Source: Endomicrobiia bacterium (GTDB taxonomy: Bacteria; Elusimicrobiota; Endomicrobiia; DTEH01). From it: DNA of 39,837 bases. How positions within the stretch are numbered: position 1 is the stretch's first letter; every line of letters starts with the position of its first letter. The stretch is from assembly GCA_025059805.1 (NCBI GenBank), contig JANXDG010000068.1, positions 1-39,837 on the forward strand, given 5' to 3'. The notes beneath the pieces are model-generated. The model was not told the DNA's origin, did not search any database, and was given only the letters and a program-made list of their open reading frames with translations. Below, piece by piece: positions 26,372 through 34,334 of the stretch. The position numbers and the translations under genes were made by a program.

Positions 26372-27618
26372 TACCAGCAATTTTGAACTTAGTGTTAATA
26401 AATATTTTACCATTTTTGGTTTACGTAAATATTGATATTGCACGACTTAAAAATATTGAACGTAATAGAGAGATAATTTATTTCTTACTCTTAATTATAC
26501 CGGTATTTCTTCTTTTTTATTTAGTAAAAATTAAATTACTGATTTTAGTGACAATATTTGTAACAATAGCGTGGATTGCTGTAGCAGAATATTACTTTGT
26601 TCAAATAGATAAAGTAACGATTGCAGTATCAAAATCTGTAGATTCTTTAACTGAAGAAGTAAAAATACTTCAACAATTACATGGTGAAGTTTCTTTGCAA
26701 AATAATAACGTTTCAACTGAACTAATCAAATATACGAACATCTTTAGTCTTGTACAGGAGATAAATCAAAATATTGGTATTCATAAAATCGGATATGAAT
26801 TCTACATAAAAGTCTCATCTTACTTTCCAGATAAAATTAAATACATTGGTTTATTAGTTGTTAAGAAAAAAGATATTGTTGAAGTTATACCATTTTCACC
26901 TACTGGCATATTTGATGAAGCTAAGATTAGGTCTTTATGGTTATCAGAAAAAAAGAATACCGAAGTAACGAACAAAATTCTGGAGTATAAAATTTATGAA
27001 AACCAATATCAGTATATATTAATAATATTTCATGAATTTACTCGTGAGGAAATATCAAATTTTGAATTTTTTATTGAAGAGACTAAAATAGGTTTTGTAC
27101 GTAGTATACTTTTTAAAGAAGTAGATGAACTATCACGCACTGATGGATTGACAGGGTTATATTTAAGAAGATACTTTTTAGCACGACTAAATGAAGAAAT
27201 TGTTCGTGCAGTAAGATATAGCCAACGGTTTTCTCTTATTATGTTTGATATTGACTTTTTTAAGAAAATAAATGATACATATGGCCATATCGTTGGTGAT
27301 TTCGTGTTAAAAGAAGTTGCTGGTATAATCAAAACTACTGTCGGAGATCAAGGTTTGTGTTCACGCTGGGGCGGGGAAGAATTTCTTGTTTTTGTCCCTT
27401 ATCAAAGTAAAGAACAGGTCTATACACTTGCAGAAAATATTAGAAAATCAATTGAGCAATGTGAAATGAACTACGAAGGACATAACATAAAAATTACAAT
27501 AAGTGGTGGTATAAGTTCATATCCAGATGATGCTAAAGAAATTGAGAAATTAATTGAGCTTGCAGATCAAAGACTTTATAAGTCGAAACAAGCGGGAAGA
27601 AATTTAGTCACTATATGA
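26368..27618 (+). CDS. Membrane diguanylate cyclase with GGEEF motif, no I-site
   Basis: The 416-residue product has about three membrane helices in residues 4-75, a short coiled coil (about 85-120), a GAF-like middle domain (about 130-240) and a GGDEF domain. The active motif is GGEEF at residues 335-339, and FDIDFFKKINDTYGH is intact. Five residues before GGEEF the sequence is GDQG, so RxxD is absent. The ATG lies inside the stop of the previous cyclase, and the stop overlaps the next gene (ATGA). The two cyclases share an architecture but differ in feedback site and sensor region. Confidence 0.87.
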   Translation: MIPAILNLVLINILPFLVYVNIDIARLKNIERNREIIYFLLLIIPVFLLFYLVKIKLLILVTIFVTIAWIAVAEYYFVQIDKVTIAVSKSVDSLTEEVKILQQLHGEVSLQNNNVSTELIKYTNIFSLVQEINQNIGIHKIGYEFYIKVSSYFPDKIKYIGLLVVKKKDIVEVIPFSPTGIFDEAKIRSLWLSEKKNTEVTNKILEYKIYENQYQYILIIFHEFTREEISNFEFFIEETKIGFVRSILFKEVDELSRTDGLTGLYLRRYFLARLNEEIVRAVRYSQRFSLIMFDIDFFKKINDTYGHIVGDFVLKEVAGIIKTTVGDQGLCSRWGGEEFLVFVPYQSKEQVYTLAENIRKSIEQCEMNYEGHNIKITISGGISSYPDDAKEIEKLIELADQRLYKSKQAGRNLVTI

Positions 27619-28652
27619 GAAAATTCTTGCTGCGAGTGATAACACAATATTTATATTTGGTTATTTTAATGCTTACAATGAAGAATATTTGTTATTCAGC
27701 AGGTTTTATAGAATCTTATAAAGGTATTTATGGTAAAGAAATAGTTATATCAGCGACACAGCTTAGTTTAGGTAAAAATTTGACATTATGCGATAGCTTG
27801 AATATTTTAGCGAGTAATCCTGCGGGTGTAGTTGGTGATAGACACGCTAACTTGTTAGTGGAAACTAATTTTGGTTCTTTACTTAACAAAGTTTCTATTT
27901 CAGAGGATAGGATTGGTTATTACGAAGAAACTTATAGTTTCACTATGGGTTCGTTAGCATTAGCTTACTATTTTAACAGACAACCGTTCGTATTTGGTTT
28001 AGTATATCTGCCAGAATATGAGAACAACTATAACGACGGTAACATTAATACAACTGGAAGTATGTATAGCATAAATCTTCCTATACTATTTAGACTAAAA
28101 CAAGTTAATTTAGGATTAGCAGTTAAAACTTTGATGGGTAATTTAAAATCGCACAATAGCAAAATTGAACTGTCAGGCAATTCTATAATTGTTGGTACCA
28201 AGATAGATATTGGTGATGTTTCTTTAGCATGTGCGTATCATCCTGAGGCTGAATTAAAAATCACTGATGAGAGAGGAACTGTTAAGTTACCTAATAAAAT
28301 TTTGTTTGGTGTTAGATATGAATTTTCGGACGAAAGCAAGTTATATAGTGAAATAAAATTTTATAAATTTGATAGTAGAACTGACTTTTTGTTTTCGTTA
28401 GGTGCACAGATGAAAATATATGACAATGTGCAACTGTTACTTGGATATTCATATGAACGAAATTATTATTTGGAGACATCCGTACTGCCATCGTTGACAT
28501 GCGGAATCATTACAGAATTTTTCAATAAACTACAATTTAGTGTTGCTACAGCCTATGGTAAAGAAAACTATGCTGATCCTATTAATTCCAAACGAATATA
28601 TAGTATGGACTATTTGTTGATATCAATGAGTATTACATATAAGGTCTTTTGA
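27615..28652 (+). CDS. Predicted outer-membrane beta-barrel protein (PorV/FadL-like style)
   Basis: The 345-residue protein starts with a signal-like hydrophobic stretch (about residues 10-30, possible cleavage after CYSA). The segment SLNILASNPAGVVGD resembles the NPAG motif near the start of barrel proteins of the PorV/UPF0164/FadL type. Later strands alternate polar and hydrophobic residues and end near TYKVF, with an aromatic at the last position as in barrels. Specific function is not recognisable. It is coupled by ATGA to the second cyclase and by TGATG to the next gene. Confidence 0.68.
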   Translation: MRKFLLRVITQYLYLVILMLTMKNICYSAGFIESYKGIYGKEIVISATQLSLGKNLTLCDSLNILASNPAGVVGDRHANLLVETNFGSLLNKVSISEDRIGYYEETYSFTMGSLALAYYFNRQPFVFGLVYLPEYENNYNDGNINTTGSMYSINLPILFRLKQVNLGLAVKTLMGNLKSHNSKIELSGNSIIVGTKIDIGDVSLACAYHPEAELKITDERGTVKLPNKILFGVRYEFSDESKLYSEIKFYKFDSRTDFLFSLGAQMKIYDNVQLLLGYSYERNYYLETSVLPSLTCGIITEFFNKLQFSVATAYGKENYADPINSKRIYSMDYLLISMSITYKVF

Positions 28653-29575
28653 TGAGAAACACCCTACTTCTTATTCTCCTATCCGTTCTCTTCTTAACAC
28701 TATTTTCTTTTTCCGAAAGTCAAAAAATTGTTTATCTCTTACCTGAAGAATATGAGCTAACGAAGGAAGACCTTACGATTGTTTTTCTTGATGTTGGACA
28801 GGGTGATTGTAGTTTGATAGTTACTCCAAATAAAAAAACATTGTTGATAGACGCAGGTGGTTCTCCATATTGGATGGGAGATGACCGTTGGGATCCAGGT
28901 GAGGAAATTGTTGTACCATATCTTTTAGAAGACAAGATAAAAACACTTAATATGGTTGTTGTTTCACACCCGCACGGAGACCATTTCGGTGGGATGTTTG
29001 CAGTTTTAAATTCAATGAAAGTGATAAATTTTATAGACGGTGGATACCCATTTGGCGACCCTGACTATGAAGACCTGTTACATCTTGTTGAAAATAAAAA
29101 AATACCTTATACTCAGTTCAAAGAAGGAGATGAACTTGAAGTTGACAAAGATGTGAATCTACTTGTATTTTATCCACCGAAAGAAGCATTTCCGTTTGAA
29201 GGAGCAAATAATTCGTCATTAGTTTTTAAAATTATGTATATAAATTTTTCTTTACTTTTTACTGGTGATATTGAGATTGAAGCTGAACATTATATTTCTT
29301 CAAGATATAAAAAGCAGTTAAGAAGTTTAATATTAAAAGTGCCACATCATGGTTCAAGAACTTCGTCATCACCAGGTTTTATAAAATATGTTTCGCCAGA
29401 GGTTGCAGTGATACAATGTGGAAGAAAAAATATGTTTGGCCATCCTCATAGTGAAGTTGTTACACGTTATGAGAAAAGAAAGATTGAAATTTACAGGACA
29501 GATTTGGATGGTACCATAAAAATTCTGACTGACGGATACAAATATACAATTATTACTTCTAACGATAACGACTAA
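28652..29575 (+). CDS. Secreted ComEC-type metallo-beta-lactamase-fold hydrolase
   Basis: The 307-residue protein begins with a signal peptide (about residues 1-23). It has FLDVGQGDCSLIVTP and LIDAGG, then the zinc motif H106-P-H108-G-D110-H111, TGDIE, VPHHGSRTSSSP and an AVIQCG-KN-GHPH end. These are the patterns of the ComEC/Rec2 metallo-hydrolase domain as a free-standing secreted protein. Substrate is unknown; nuclease or phosphodiesterase activity is possible for the family. The start ATG shares its first base with the stop of the preceding gene (TGATG). Confidence 0.86.
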   Translation: MRNTLLLILLSVLFLTLFSFSESQKIVYLLPEEYELTKEDLTIVFLDVGQGDCSLIVTPNKKTLLIDAGGSPYWMGDDRWDPGEEIVVPYLLEDKIKTLNMVVVSHPHGDHFGGMFAVLNSMKVINFIDGGYPFGDPDYEDLLHLVENKKIPYTQFKEGDELEVDKDVNLLVFYPPKEAFPFEGANNSSLVFKIMYINFSLLFTGDIEIEAEHYISSRYKKQLRSLILKVPHHGSRTSSSPGFIKYVSPEVAVIQCGRKNMFGHPHSEVVTRYEKRKIEIYRTDLDGTIKILTDGYKYTIITSNDND

Positions 29576-29589
29576 TGTTATATTTTTTT
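29565..29589 (+). terminator. Weak rho-independent terminator candidate
   Basis: A 5-bp stem ATAAC with GTTAT and a 7-base loop is followed within two bases by seven T. It overlaps the stop codon of the metallo-hydrolase gene. The stem is short and AT-rich, so termination may be partial; position at the end of a gene chain is the main support. Confidence 0.3.
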
Positions 29590-29600
29590 GAAACTTAAAC

Positions 29601-29629
29601 TTGATTTTTACAATAAAAATTTTTATTAT
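29601..29629 (+). promoter_or_regulatory. Promoter for the tRNA cluster
   Basis: TTGATT (29601-29606) and TATTAT (29624-29629) are separated by 17 bases and resemble sigma-70 -35 and -10 boxes. A start near 29636 would give about 28 bases of leader before tRNA-Arg. A perfect 16-bp AT palindrome (29612-29627) fills the spacer and overlaps the -10. Confidence 0.45.
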
Positions 29630-29663
29630 TAAAATTCAAAAAATCTGAAGATAACTAACTAAA

Positions 29664-29737
29664 GCGCCTGTAGCTCAACTGGACAGAGCAACGGCCTTCT
29701 AAGCCGTGGGCTGTGGGTTCAACTCCCGCCAGGCGCG
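29664..29737 (+). tRNA. tRNA-Arg (TCT)
   Basis: A complete cloverleaf: acceptor GCGCCTG with CAGGCGC, anticodon stem ACGGC with GCCGT, loop CTTCTAA, so TCT reads AGA. T arm GTGGG-TTCAACT-CCCGC has one wobble. The discriminator is G and CCA is not encoded. First of six tRNAs. Confidence 0.97.
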
Positions 29738-29750
29738 TTTCCTACAGTGA

Positions 29751-29823
29751 GGGCCCGTAGCTCAGTAGGTAGAGCACCGGCCTTTTAAGCCGGGTGTCGA
29801 GAGTTCGAATCTCTCCGGGCTCA
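29751..29823 (+). tRNA. tRNA-Lys (TTT)
   Basis: A complete cloverleaf: acceptor GGGCCCG with CGGGCTC (one G-T pair), anticodon stem CCGGC with GCCGG, loop CTTTTAA, anticodon TTT. T arm GAGAG-TTCGAAT-CTCTC. The discriminator is A and CCA is not encoded. Confidence 0.97.
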
Positions 29824-29830
29824 TATTTTT

Positions 29831-29905
29831 GGTGGTTGTAGCTCAACTGGATAGAGCACCTGGCTGTGGCCCAGGTTGTTGCGGGTTCGAGTCCCGTCAA
29901 CCACC
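29831..29905 (+). tRNA. tRNA-His (GTG)
   Basis: A complete cloverleaf: anticodon stem CCTGG with CCAGG, loop CTGTGGC, anticodon GTG. An encoded extra G (29831) faces the C discriminator, the normal G-1:C73 identity pair of tRNA-His. The T arm is GCGGG-TTCGAGT-CCCGT. CCA is not encoded. Confidence 0.97.
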
Positions 29906-29919
29906 CATGTTGTTAGGTT

Positions 29920-29991
29920 GGGCGGTTAGCTCAGCGGGAGAGCGCCCGGTTTACACCCGGAAGGTCAGAGGTTCAAATCCTCTACCGCCCA
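29920..29991 (+). tRNA. tRNA-Val (TAC)
   Basis: A complete cloverleaf: acceptor GGGCGGT with ACCGCCC, loop TTTACAC, anticodon TAC. The anticodon stem CCCGG with CCGGA has a C-A mismatch at its outer pair (27-43). T arm AGAGG-TTCAAAT-CCTCT. The discriminator is A and CCA is not encoded. Confidence 0.96.
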
Positions 29992-29999
29992 TTTTATAC

Positions 30000-30075
30000 G
30001 GGCTCGTGGTGTAGCTTGGTTTAACACACTGGCCTGTCAAGCCAGAGATCGCGGGTTCAAATCCCGTCGGGCCCG
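30000..30075 (+). tRNA. tRNA-Asp (GTC)
   Basis: A complete cloverleaf: acceptor GGGCTCG with CGGGCCC (one T-G pair), anticodon stem CTGGC with GCCAG, loop CTGTCAA, anticodon GTC. T arm GCGGG-TTCAAAT-CCCGT. The discriminator is G, as expected for Asp, and CCA is not encoded. Confidence 0.97.
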
Positions 30076-30082
30076 TATTTTT

Positions 30083-30154
<72 letters not shown>

Positions 30155-30170
30155 GTGTTTACTTATAGGC

Positions 30171-30199
30171 TTGATAATACTTCCGAAAATACTTATGAT
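30171..30199 (+). promoter_or_regulatory. Promoter upstream of rpsR
   Basis: TTGATA (30171-30176) and TATGAT (30194-30199) have 17-base spacing, a good sigma-70 match. The expected start near 30206 falls inside the Shine-Dalgarno (30203-30210), so the leader would be only about 15 nt. Read-through from the tRNA cluster is also possible. Confidence 0.42.
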
Positions 30200-30220
30200 T
30201 TTGAAAGGAGAATAATTATT

Positions 30221-30451
30221 GTGAAACAAAAAATTGTTAAGAGAAAAAGTCAACGATGTATTTTTTGTTCAACGCGGTCAGAGCCGGATTATAAGAATGT
30301 TACTCAACTAAAGAGTTTTATCTCGGAAAAGTTTAAAATCTTACCTCGTAGAACAACAAAACTCTGTGCTAAGCACCAGCGTAGAGTTGCTAAAGAAATA
30401 AAATATGCTCGTATGTTAGCTTTGTTACCTTTTGTACCAAAATACAAGTAG
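30221..30451 (+). CDS. rpsR: 30S ribosomal protein bS18, zinc form
   Basis: The 76-residue S18 starts at GTG 30221, ten bases after gaaaggag at 30203-30210. Zinc ligands C13, C16, C49 and H52 form the C+ type; [30 protein letters not shown] is diagnostic. S18 pairs with S6 on the 30S platform. rpsF and ssb, usually just upstream, are absent; a tRNA cluster takes that place. The frame extends upstream into the tRNA region without a better start. Confidence 0.95.
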   Translation: MKQKIVKRKSQRCIFCSTRSEPDYKNVTQLKSFISEKFKILPRRTTKLCAKHQRRVAKEIKYARMLALLPFVPKYK

Positions 30452-30479
30452 TTGAATTAAGCGTTTAGTTCTTTATAAT
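30452..30479 (+). promoter_or_regulatory. Promoter upstream of rplI
   Basis: TTGAAT (30452-30457), directly after the rpsR stop, and TATAAT (30474-30479) are 16 bases apart. The -10 is a perfect consensus. A start near 30486 leaves about 19 bases before the rplI ATG, with gaggtgg inside. Confidence 0.45.
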
Positions 30480-30504
30480 ATATTATATATAGAGAGGTGG
30501 ATGT

Positions 30505-30969
30505 ATGAAGGTAATACTTATTCACAATTTAGACAAGATTGGTAATTTTGGCGAAGTTAAAGAAGTATCAGACGGGTATGCAAGAAATTTTTTAATACCT
30601 AAAAAATTCGCAGTTCCGTTTACTGAAGAAAATTTGCGCTATGTTGAAAGTTTAAAAAAAAACATAGAATTTAAAAGAGAGCGAGAACAGAACTATATAA
30701 ACGAATTAAAACACACTTTAGAAAAAACATCAATAACTGTAACGGTTAGTACGGGTAAGGACAATAAAATATACGGGTCAGTAACAAAGGAGGATATCGT
30801 AGAGGCAATACAGCAGCAAATCGGTGTTAAAATAGACAAACACAGTATTAAAATTGACTTTCCAATAAAAGAATTAGGTGTACACAGTGTAGATATAGTT
30901 CTTCACTCAGATAAATTCCCTGAAATCTCAACAGTTGCAAAAACTAAGGTCTGGGTTGTTGGCAGGTGA
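30505..30969 (+). CDS. rplI: 50S ribosomal protein bL9
   Basis: The 154-residue L9 has MKVILIHNLDKIGNFGEVKEVSDGYARNFLIPK, a long central helix (about residues 40-75) rich in Glu, Lys and Arg, and a C-terminal domain with VSTGKDNKIYGSVTKEDIVEAIQQQ. It extends from the L1 base and influences frame maintenance. Shine-Dalgarno gaggtgg is strong. rplI and dnaB are nearly adjacent, which is common. Confidence 0.97.
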   Translation: MKVILIHNLDKIGNFGEVKEVSDGYARNFLIPKKFAVPFTEENLRYVESLKKNIEFKREREQNYINELKHTLEKTSITVTVSTGKDNKIYGSVTKEDIVEAIQQQIGVKIDKHSIKIDFPIKELGVHSVDIVLHSDKFPEISTVAKTKVWVVGR

Positions 30970-30976
30970 AGCCGTT

Positions 30977-32374
30977 ATGGCAATAAAAACGGTAGAAGTT
31001 ATAGACAAACTTCCAGAACGTGTCCCGCCTTATTCACAAGAAGCAGAGATAGCTGTCCTTGGTGCAATGCTTATAGATAAAGACACAATACCAAAAGTTT
31101 TATCTTCTTTAGTAAGAGATGATTTTTACATTGATGCACATGCGATTATTTTTGAAACCATACGTGATATGCATTTAAACAATATTGTTGTAGATTTTGT
31201 AACGTTGACAGAACAACTTAAAAAGAGGAACATACTAGACCGTGTTGGTGGCGCCGGATATATCACATCACTTGTTGACCTTGTTTCAAGTTCTGCTAAT
31301 GTTGATCATTATATAAGTTTAGTTAAAGAAAAATCAATGTTACGAGCACTTATAAAGACTTCAGCGAGGATTATTGAAGAAAGTTACTCTAATAATAAAA
31401 CTGCAGCAGAAATTATAAATGTTGCTTCTGAACAAATTTTTAAACTTGTACGTGAACACTATAAAACAGGATATTTTGTTCATGTTAAACAACCTGTTGA
31501 TGAAACATTAGAAAGAATAGATAAAATGATGAAGAAACCTCAAGAAGTTGGTGTTATTCCTACGGGATTTAAAAAACTTGATGAATTTTTAGCAGGCGGG
31601 TTACAAAAATCTAATTTTGTTATAATTGCAGGAAGACCCGGTATGGGTAAGACATCATTTGCGATGAACATAGCAGCAAATGTTGCGATAACGAAGAAGA
31701 TACCTGTTGGAATTTTATCGCTTGAGATGACAGCAAATGAACTTATTTTAAGACTATTATGTTCTAGGGCAAGAATTGATTCTAATCAGCTAAGGAAAGG
31801 AATTTTGAAAAAAGAACAGTGGGTGAAGTTGACAACACATGCTGGCATTATCTCTGAATCGCCATTGTACATTGATGATTCTCCTGACCTCAATATTTTG
31901 GAATTAAGAACGAGAACGAGACGTTTAGCACACGAGTTGCAGAGTAGTGGTCAACAATTAGGACTGATAATAGTGGATTATATTCAACGTATGAATGGTA
32001 TTAATCCTAGAGATACAAGACAGCAGGAAATTGCTGATATTTCTAATGCGATGAAAAGTTTAGCTAAAGAGTTGGAAATACCAGTTATTGGAATATCACA
32101 GTTATCTCGTAAGCCAGAAGAAAAAGATAGAGATAAAAGGCCAAGACTTTCAGACCTACGTGAGTCAGGTGCGCTTGAACAAGATGCTGATGTAGTAATC
32201 TTTATTTACACACCAGAGAAAAAGAAAAGTGTAGCAGAAGAAGGAATAGAAACAGTGGCAGAAACTCGTCTTTATATAGCTAAGAATCGTAATGGTCCAA
32301 CAGGAGAAATACCGATGTTGTTCATAAAAGAACATACTATTTTTACCGAATTAGAAGCAGAGTTGGAAGAATAA
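30977..32374 (+). CDS. dnaB: Replicative DNA helicase DnaB
   Basis: I choose ATG 30977, seven bases after aggtga at 30964-30969, rather than an in-frame start inside rplI. The 465-residue hexameric helicase has the N-terminal DnaG-binding domain (PPYSQEAEIAVLGAMLIDKD) and a RecA-like domain with Walker A GRPGMGKT at 219-226 and the IVDYIQRM Walker B. The LSDLRESGALEQDADVVIFIY arginine-finger region is also present. No intein is visible. alr begins 27 bp after the stop. Confidence 0.97.
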   Translation: MAIKTVEVIDKLPERVPPYSQEAEIAVLGAMLIDKDTIPKVLSSLVRDDFYIDAHAIIFETIRDMHLNNIVVDFVTLTEQLKKRNILDRVGGAGYITSLVDLVSSSANVDHYISLVKEKSMLRALIKTSARIIEESYSNNKTAAEIINVASEQIFKLVREHYKTGYFVHVKQPVDETLERIDKMMKKPQEVGVIPTGFKKLDEFLAGGLQKSNFVIIAGRPGMGKTSFAMNIAANVAITKKIPVGILSLEMTANELILRLLCSRARIDSNQLRKGILKKEQWVKLTTHAGIISESPLYIDDSPDLNILELRTRTRRLAHELQSSGQQLGLIIVDYIQRMNGINPRDTRQQEIADISNAMKSLAKELEIPVIGISQLSRKPEEKDRDKRPRLSDLRESGALEQDADVVIFIYTPEKKKSVAEEGIETVAETRLYIAKNRNGPTGEIPMLFIKEHTIFTELEAELEE

Positions 32375-32401
32375 TATGTGTCCTAATGACAAATCTTATA
32401 T

Positions 32402-33565
32402 ATGAATATTTTTGAATATAACAAGCCTTTTCTTAGCAGGCCTACCTGGATTGAAATTAACCATACAGCTTTAGAAAAAAATATTCAGAATCTTTATAAG
32501 TTTATAGAAAGAAATAAAGAGGGTAATAAGAAAGTTAGCATTTGTGCGATAATAAAAAGTAATGCATATGGTCACGGATTAGTGCAGATAGGAGGTATTG
32601 TTAATAAATTCAATTTTATAAAAATTCTTGGGATAACATCAGTAGAAGAAGCTTACATTTTGCGACATATTGGTGTTAAGAAACAAATTTTATTATTAGG
32701 AAGTATTTATCCTTTTTCTAATTTCAAATATTTGATAGAGTATAACATAACACCCACGGTTGCAAGTGTTTATCTGTTGGAAGAAATGAATAAATTTGCA
32801 AAAAAGCATAATGTTAGGATAAATTTCCATTTAAAAATAGATACAGGTATGGGTCGGATAGGAATTATTCCAGAGAACATAAATAAGTTTATTGAAAGTT
32901 ATAGTTCTATGTCTAACGTTTTCTGTGAAGGAATATATACACATTTTTCTTCAGCAGCAAATGATAAAGGATATACAATGTATCAACTAAGACTGTTTAA
33001 TCAAGCGTATAACAGATTAATTTCTGCTGGAATAAGGCCTAAGTATGTTCATGCGGCTAATTCTGCAGGTATAATACTTTATCCTGAGAGTTATTTTAAC
33101 ATGGTTAGGCCAGGATTAGCAATGTATGGTATGTTACCATTTAAAGATGTTAATAAGATTGTTGACCTTAAACCTGTGCTTTCTTTAAAAAGCAGAATTG
33201 TTTTTCTTAAAACTTTACCCAAAGGTAGATACATTAGTTATTCAAAAACATATTGTACAAAAAAGAAAACAAAAATTGCTACTATACCAGTTGGTTATGC
33301 AGATGGATTACTAAGAAAATTATCAAATATAGGTAAGGTGATAGTAAAAGGAAGAATGTGTGACATTATAGGTAGAGTAACAATGGATATGTTAATGATA
33401 GATGTTACTAAAGTAAAAAATGTTGAGATTGGTGATGAAGTGATATTTATAGGTCAACAAAAGGATAAAAAAATTACAGTAGAAGATGTTGCGAGATGGA
33501 GTGAAACGATAAATTATGAAATAACAACAAGACTTTCCGAACGTATCCCAAGAATTGTTACTTAA
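32402..33565 (+). CDS. alr: Alanine racemase
   Basis: The 387-residue PLP enzyme makes D-alanine for peptidoglycan. The PLP lysine is K52 in AIIKSNAYGHG. HLKIDTGMGRIGI, VRPGLAMYGMLP, the catalytic tyrosine in ISYSKTY and PVGYADGLLRKL are conserved. The start ATG lacks a Shine-Dalgarno. In the second motif common Gly-Arg is replaced by Ser-Lys (SYSK for SYGR). It lies between dnaB and a lipid transporter. Confidence 0.96.
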   Translation: MNIFEYNKPFLSRPTWIEINHTALEKNIQNLYKFIERNKEGNKKVSICAIIKSNAYGHGLVQIGGIVNKFNFIKILGITSVEEAYILRHIGVKKQILLLGSIYPFSNFKYLIEYNITPTVASVYLLEEMNKFAKKHNVRINFHLKIDTGMGRIGIIPENINKFIESYSSMSNVFCEGIYTHFSSAANDKGYTMYQLRLFNQAYNRLISAGIRPKYVHAANSAGIILYPESYFNMVRPGLAMYGMLPFKDVNKIVDLKPVLSLKSRIVFLKTLPKGRYISYSKTYCTKKKTKIATIPVGYADGLLRKLSNIGKVIVKGRMCDIIGRVTMDMLMIDVTKVKNVEIGDEVIFIGQQKDKKITVEDVARWSETINYEITTRLSERIPRIVT

Positions 33566-33575
33566 TAAAAGTTGT

Positions 33576-34331
33576 ATGAAAAAAATACTATTTAGTCTTG
33601 GACAATACCTACTTTTGGCCTATGACTGTTTGTTAAGCTTATTCACGCGTAATTTTGAGAGAGAAGTTTTGTTACAACAAATTTATGAAATAGGGGTTAA
33701 ATCAACACCTGTATGTTTAATGACAAGTGCAGCAGTTGGTATGGTGTTAGCGTTACAAACAGGGATGGCATCAATTTCTGTATTGAATGAACCTGCATAC
33801 ATAGGTACTGTTGTAACATTTTCATTAATTAAAGAGCTCGGCCCAATGTTAACAGCGGTTGTACTTGTTGGACGTATTGGTGCAGCAATTACTGCTGAGA
33901 TTGGTACCATGCGTGTTACTGAACAAATTGACGCAATGTATACGCTTGGTACTGATCCGATAAAGTATTTACTTGTACCAAGAATTTTAGGGTTTACAAT
34001 AGTGTTACCAATTTTAACAATGTTAAGCGATATCGTAGGAATAGTTGCAGGTGGTATTATGAGTTACTTACGGTTTGATATACCATCAACCACATATATA
34101 AGTGACAGTTTAGATTATCTTAGCATAAACGATTTTTTTCACGGGTTGATAAAAGCAATAATATTTGGTATTGTAGTTTCAACCATAGCCTGCTACAAAG
34201 GTTTTTATACTGAAGGCGGAGCAGAAGGTGTTGGTAAAGCAACAACAAGTTGTGTTGTAACATCAATTGTGTTTTTATTAATAGGTGATTACTTTCTGTC
34301 ATCTTTACTAATTTCTTTAGGTATAGGATAA
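33576..34331 (+). CDS. mlaE: MlaE-type lipid ABC transporter permease
   Basis: I choose ATG 33576; an in-frame TTG at 33555 overlaps alr. The 251-residue membrane protein has about five helices and the MlaE signature with ELGPMLTAVVLVGRIGAAITAEIG and TEQIDAMYTLGTDPIKYLLVPR. It works with the ATPase and MCE protein encoded next to move phospholipids between inner and outer membranes. No Shine-Dalgarno is evident. mlaF begins 3 bp after the stop. Confidence 0.94.
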   Translation: MKKILFSLGQYLLLAYDCLLSLFTRNFEREVLLQQIYEIGVKSTPVCLMTSAAVGMVLALQTGMASISVLNEPAYIGTVVTFSLIKELGPMLTAVVLVGRIGAAITAEIGTMRVTEQIDAMYTLGTDPIKYLLVPRILGFTIVLPILTMLSDIVGIVAGGIMSYLRFDIPSTTYISDSLDYLSINDFFHGLIKAIIFGIVVSTIACYKGFYTEGGAEGVGKATTSCVVTSIVFLLIGDYFLSSLLISLGIG

Positions 34332-34334
34332 AAA

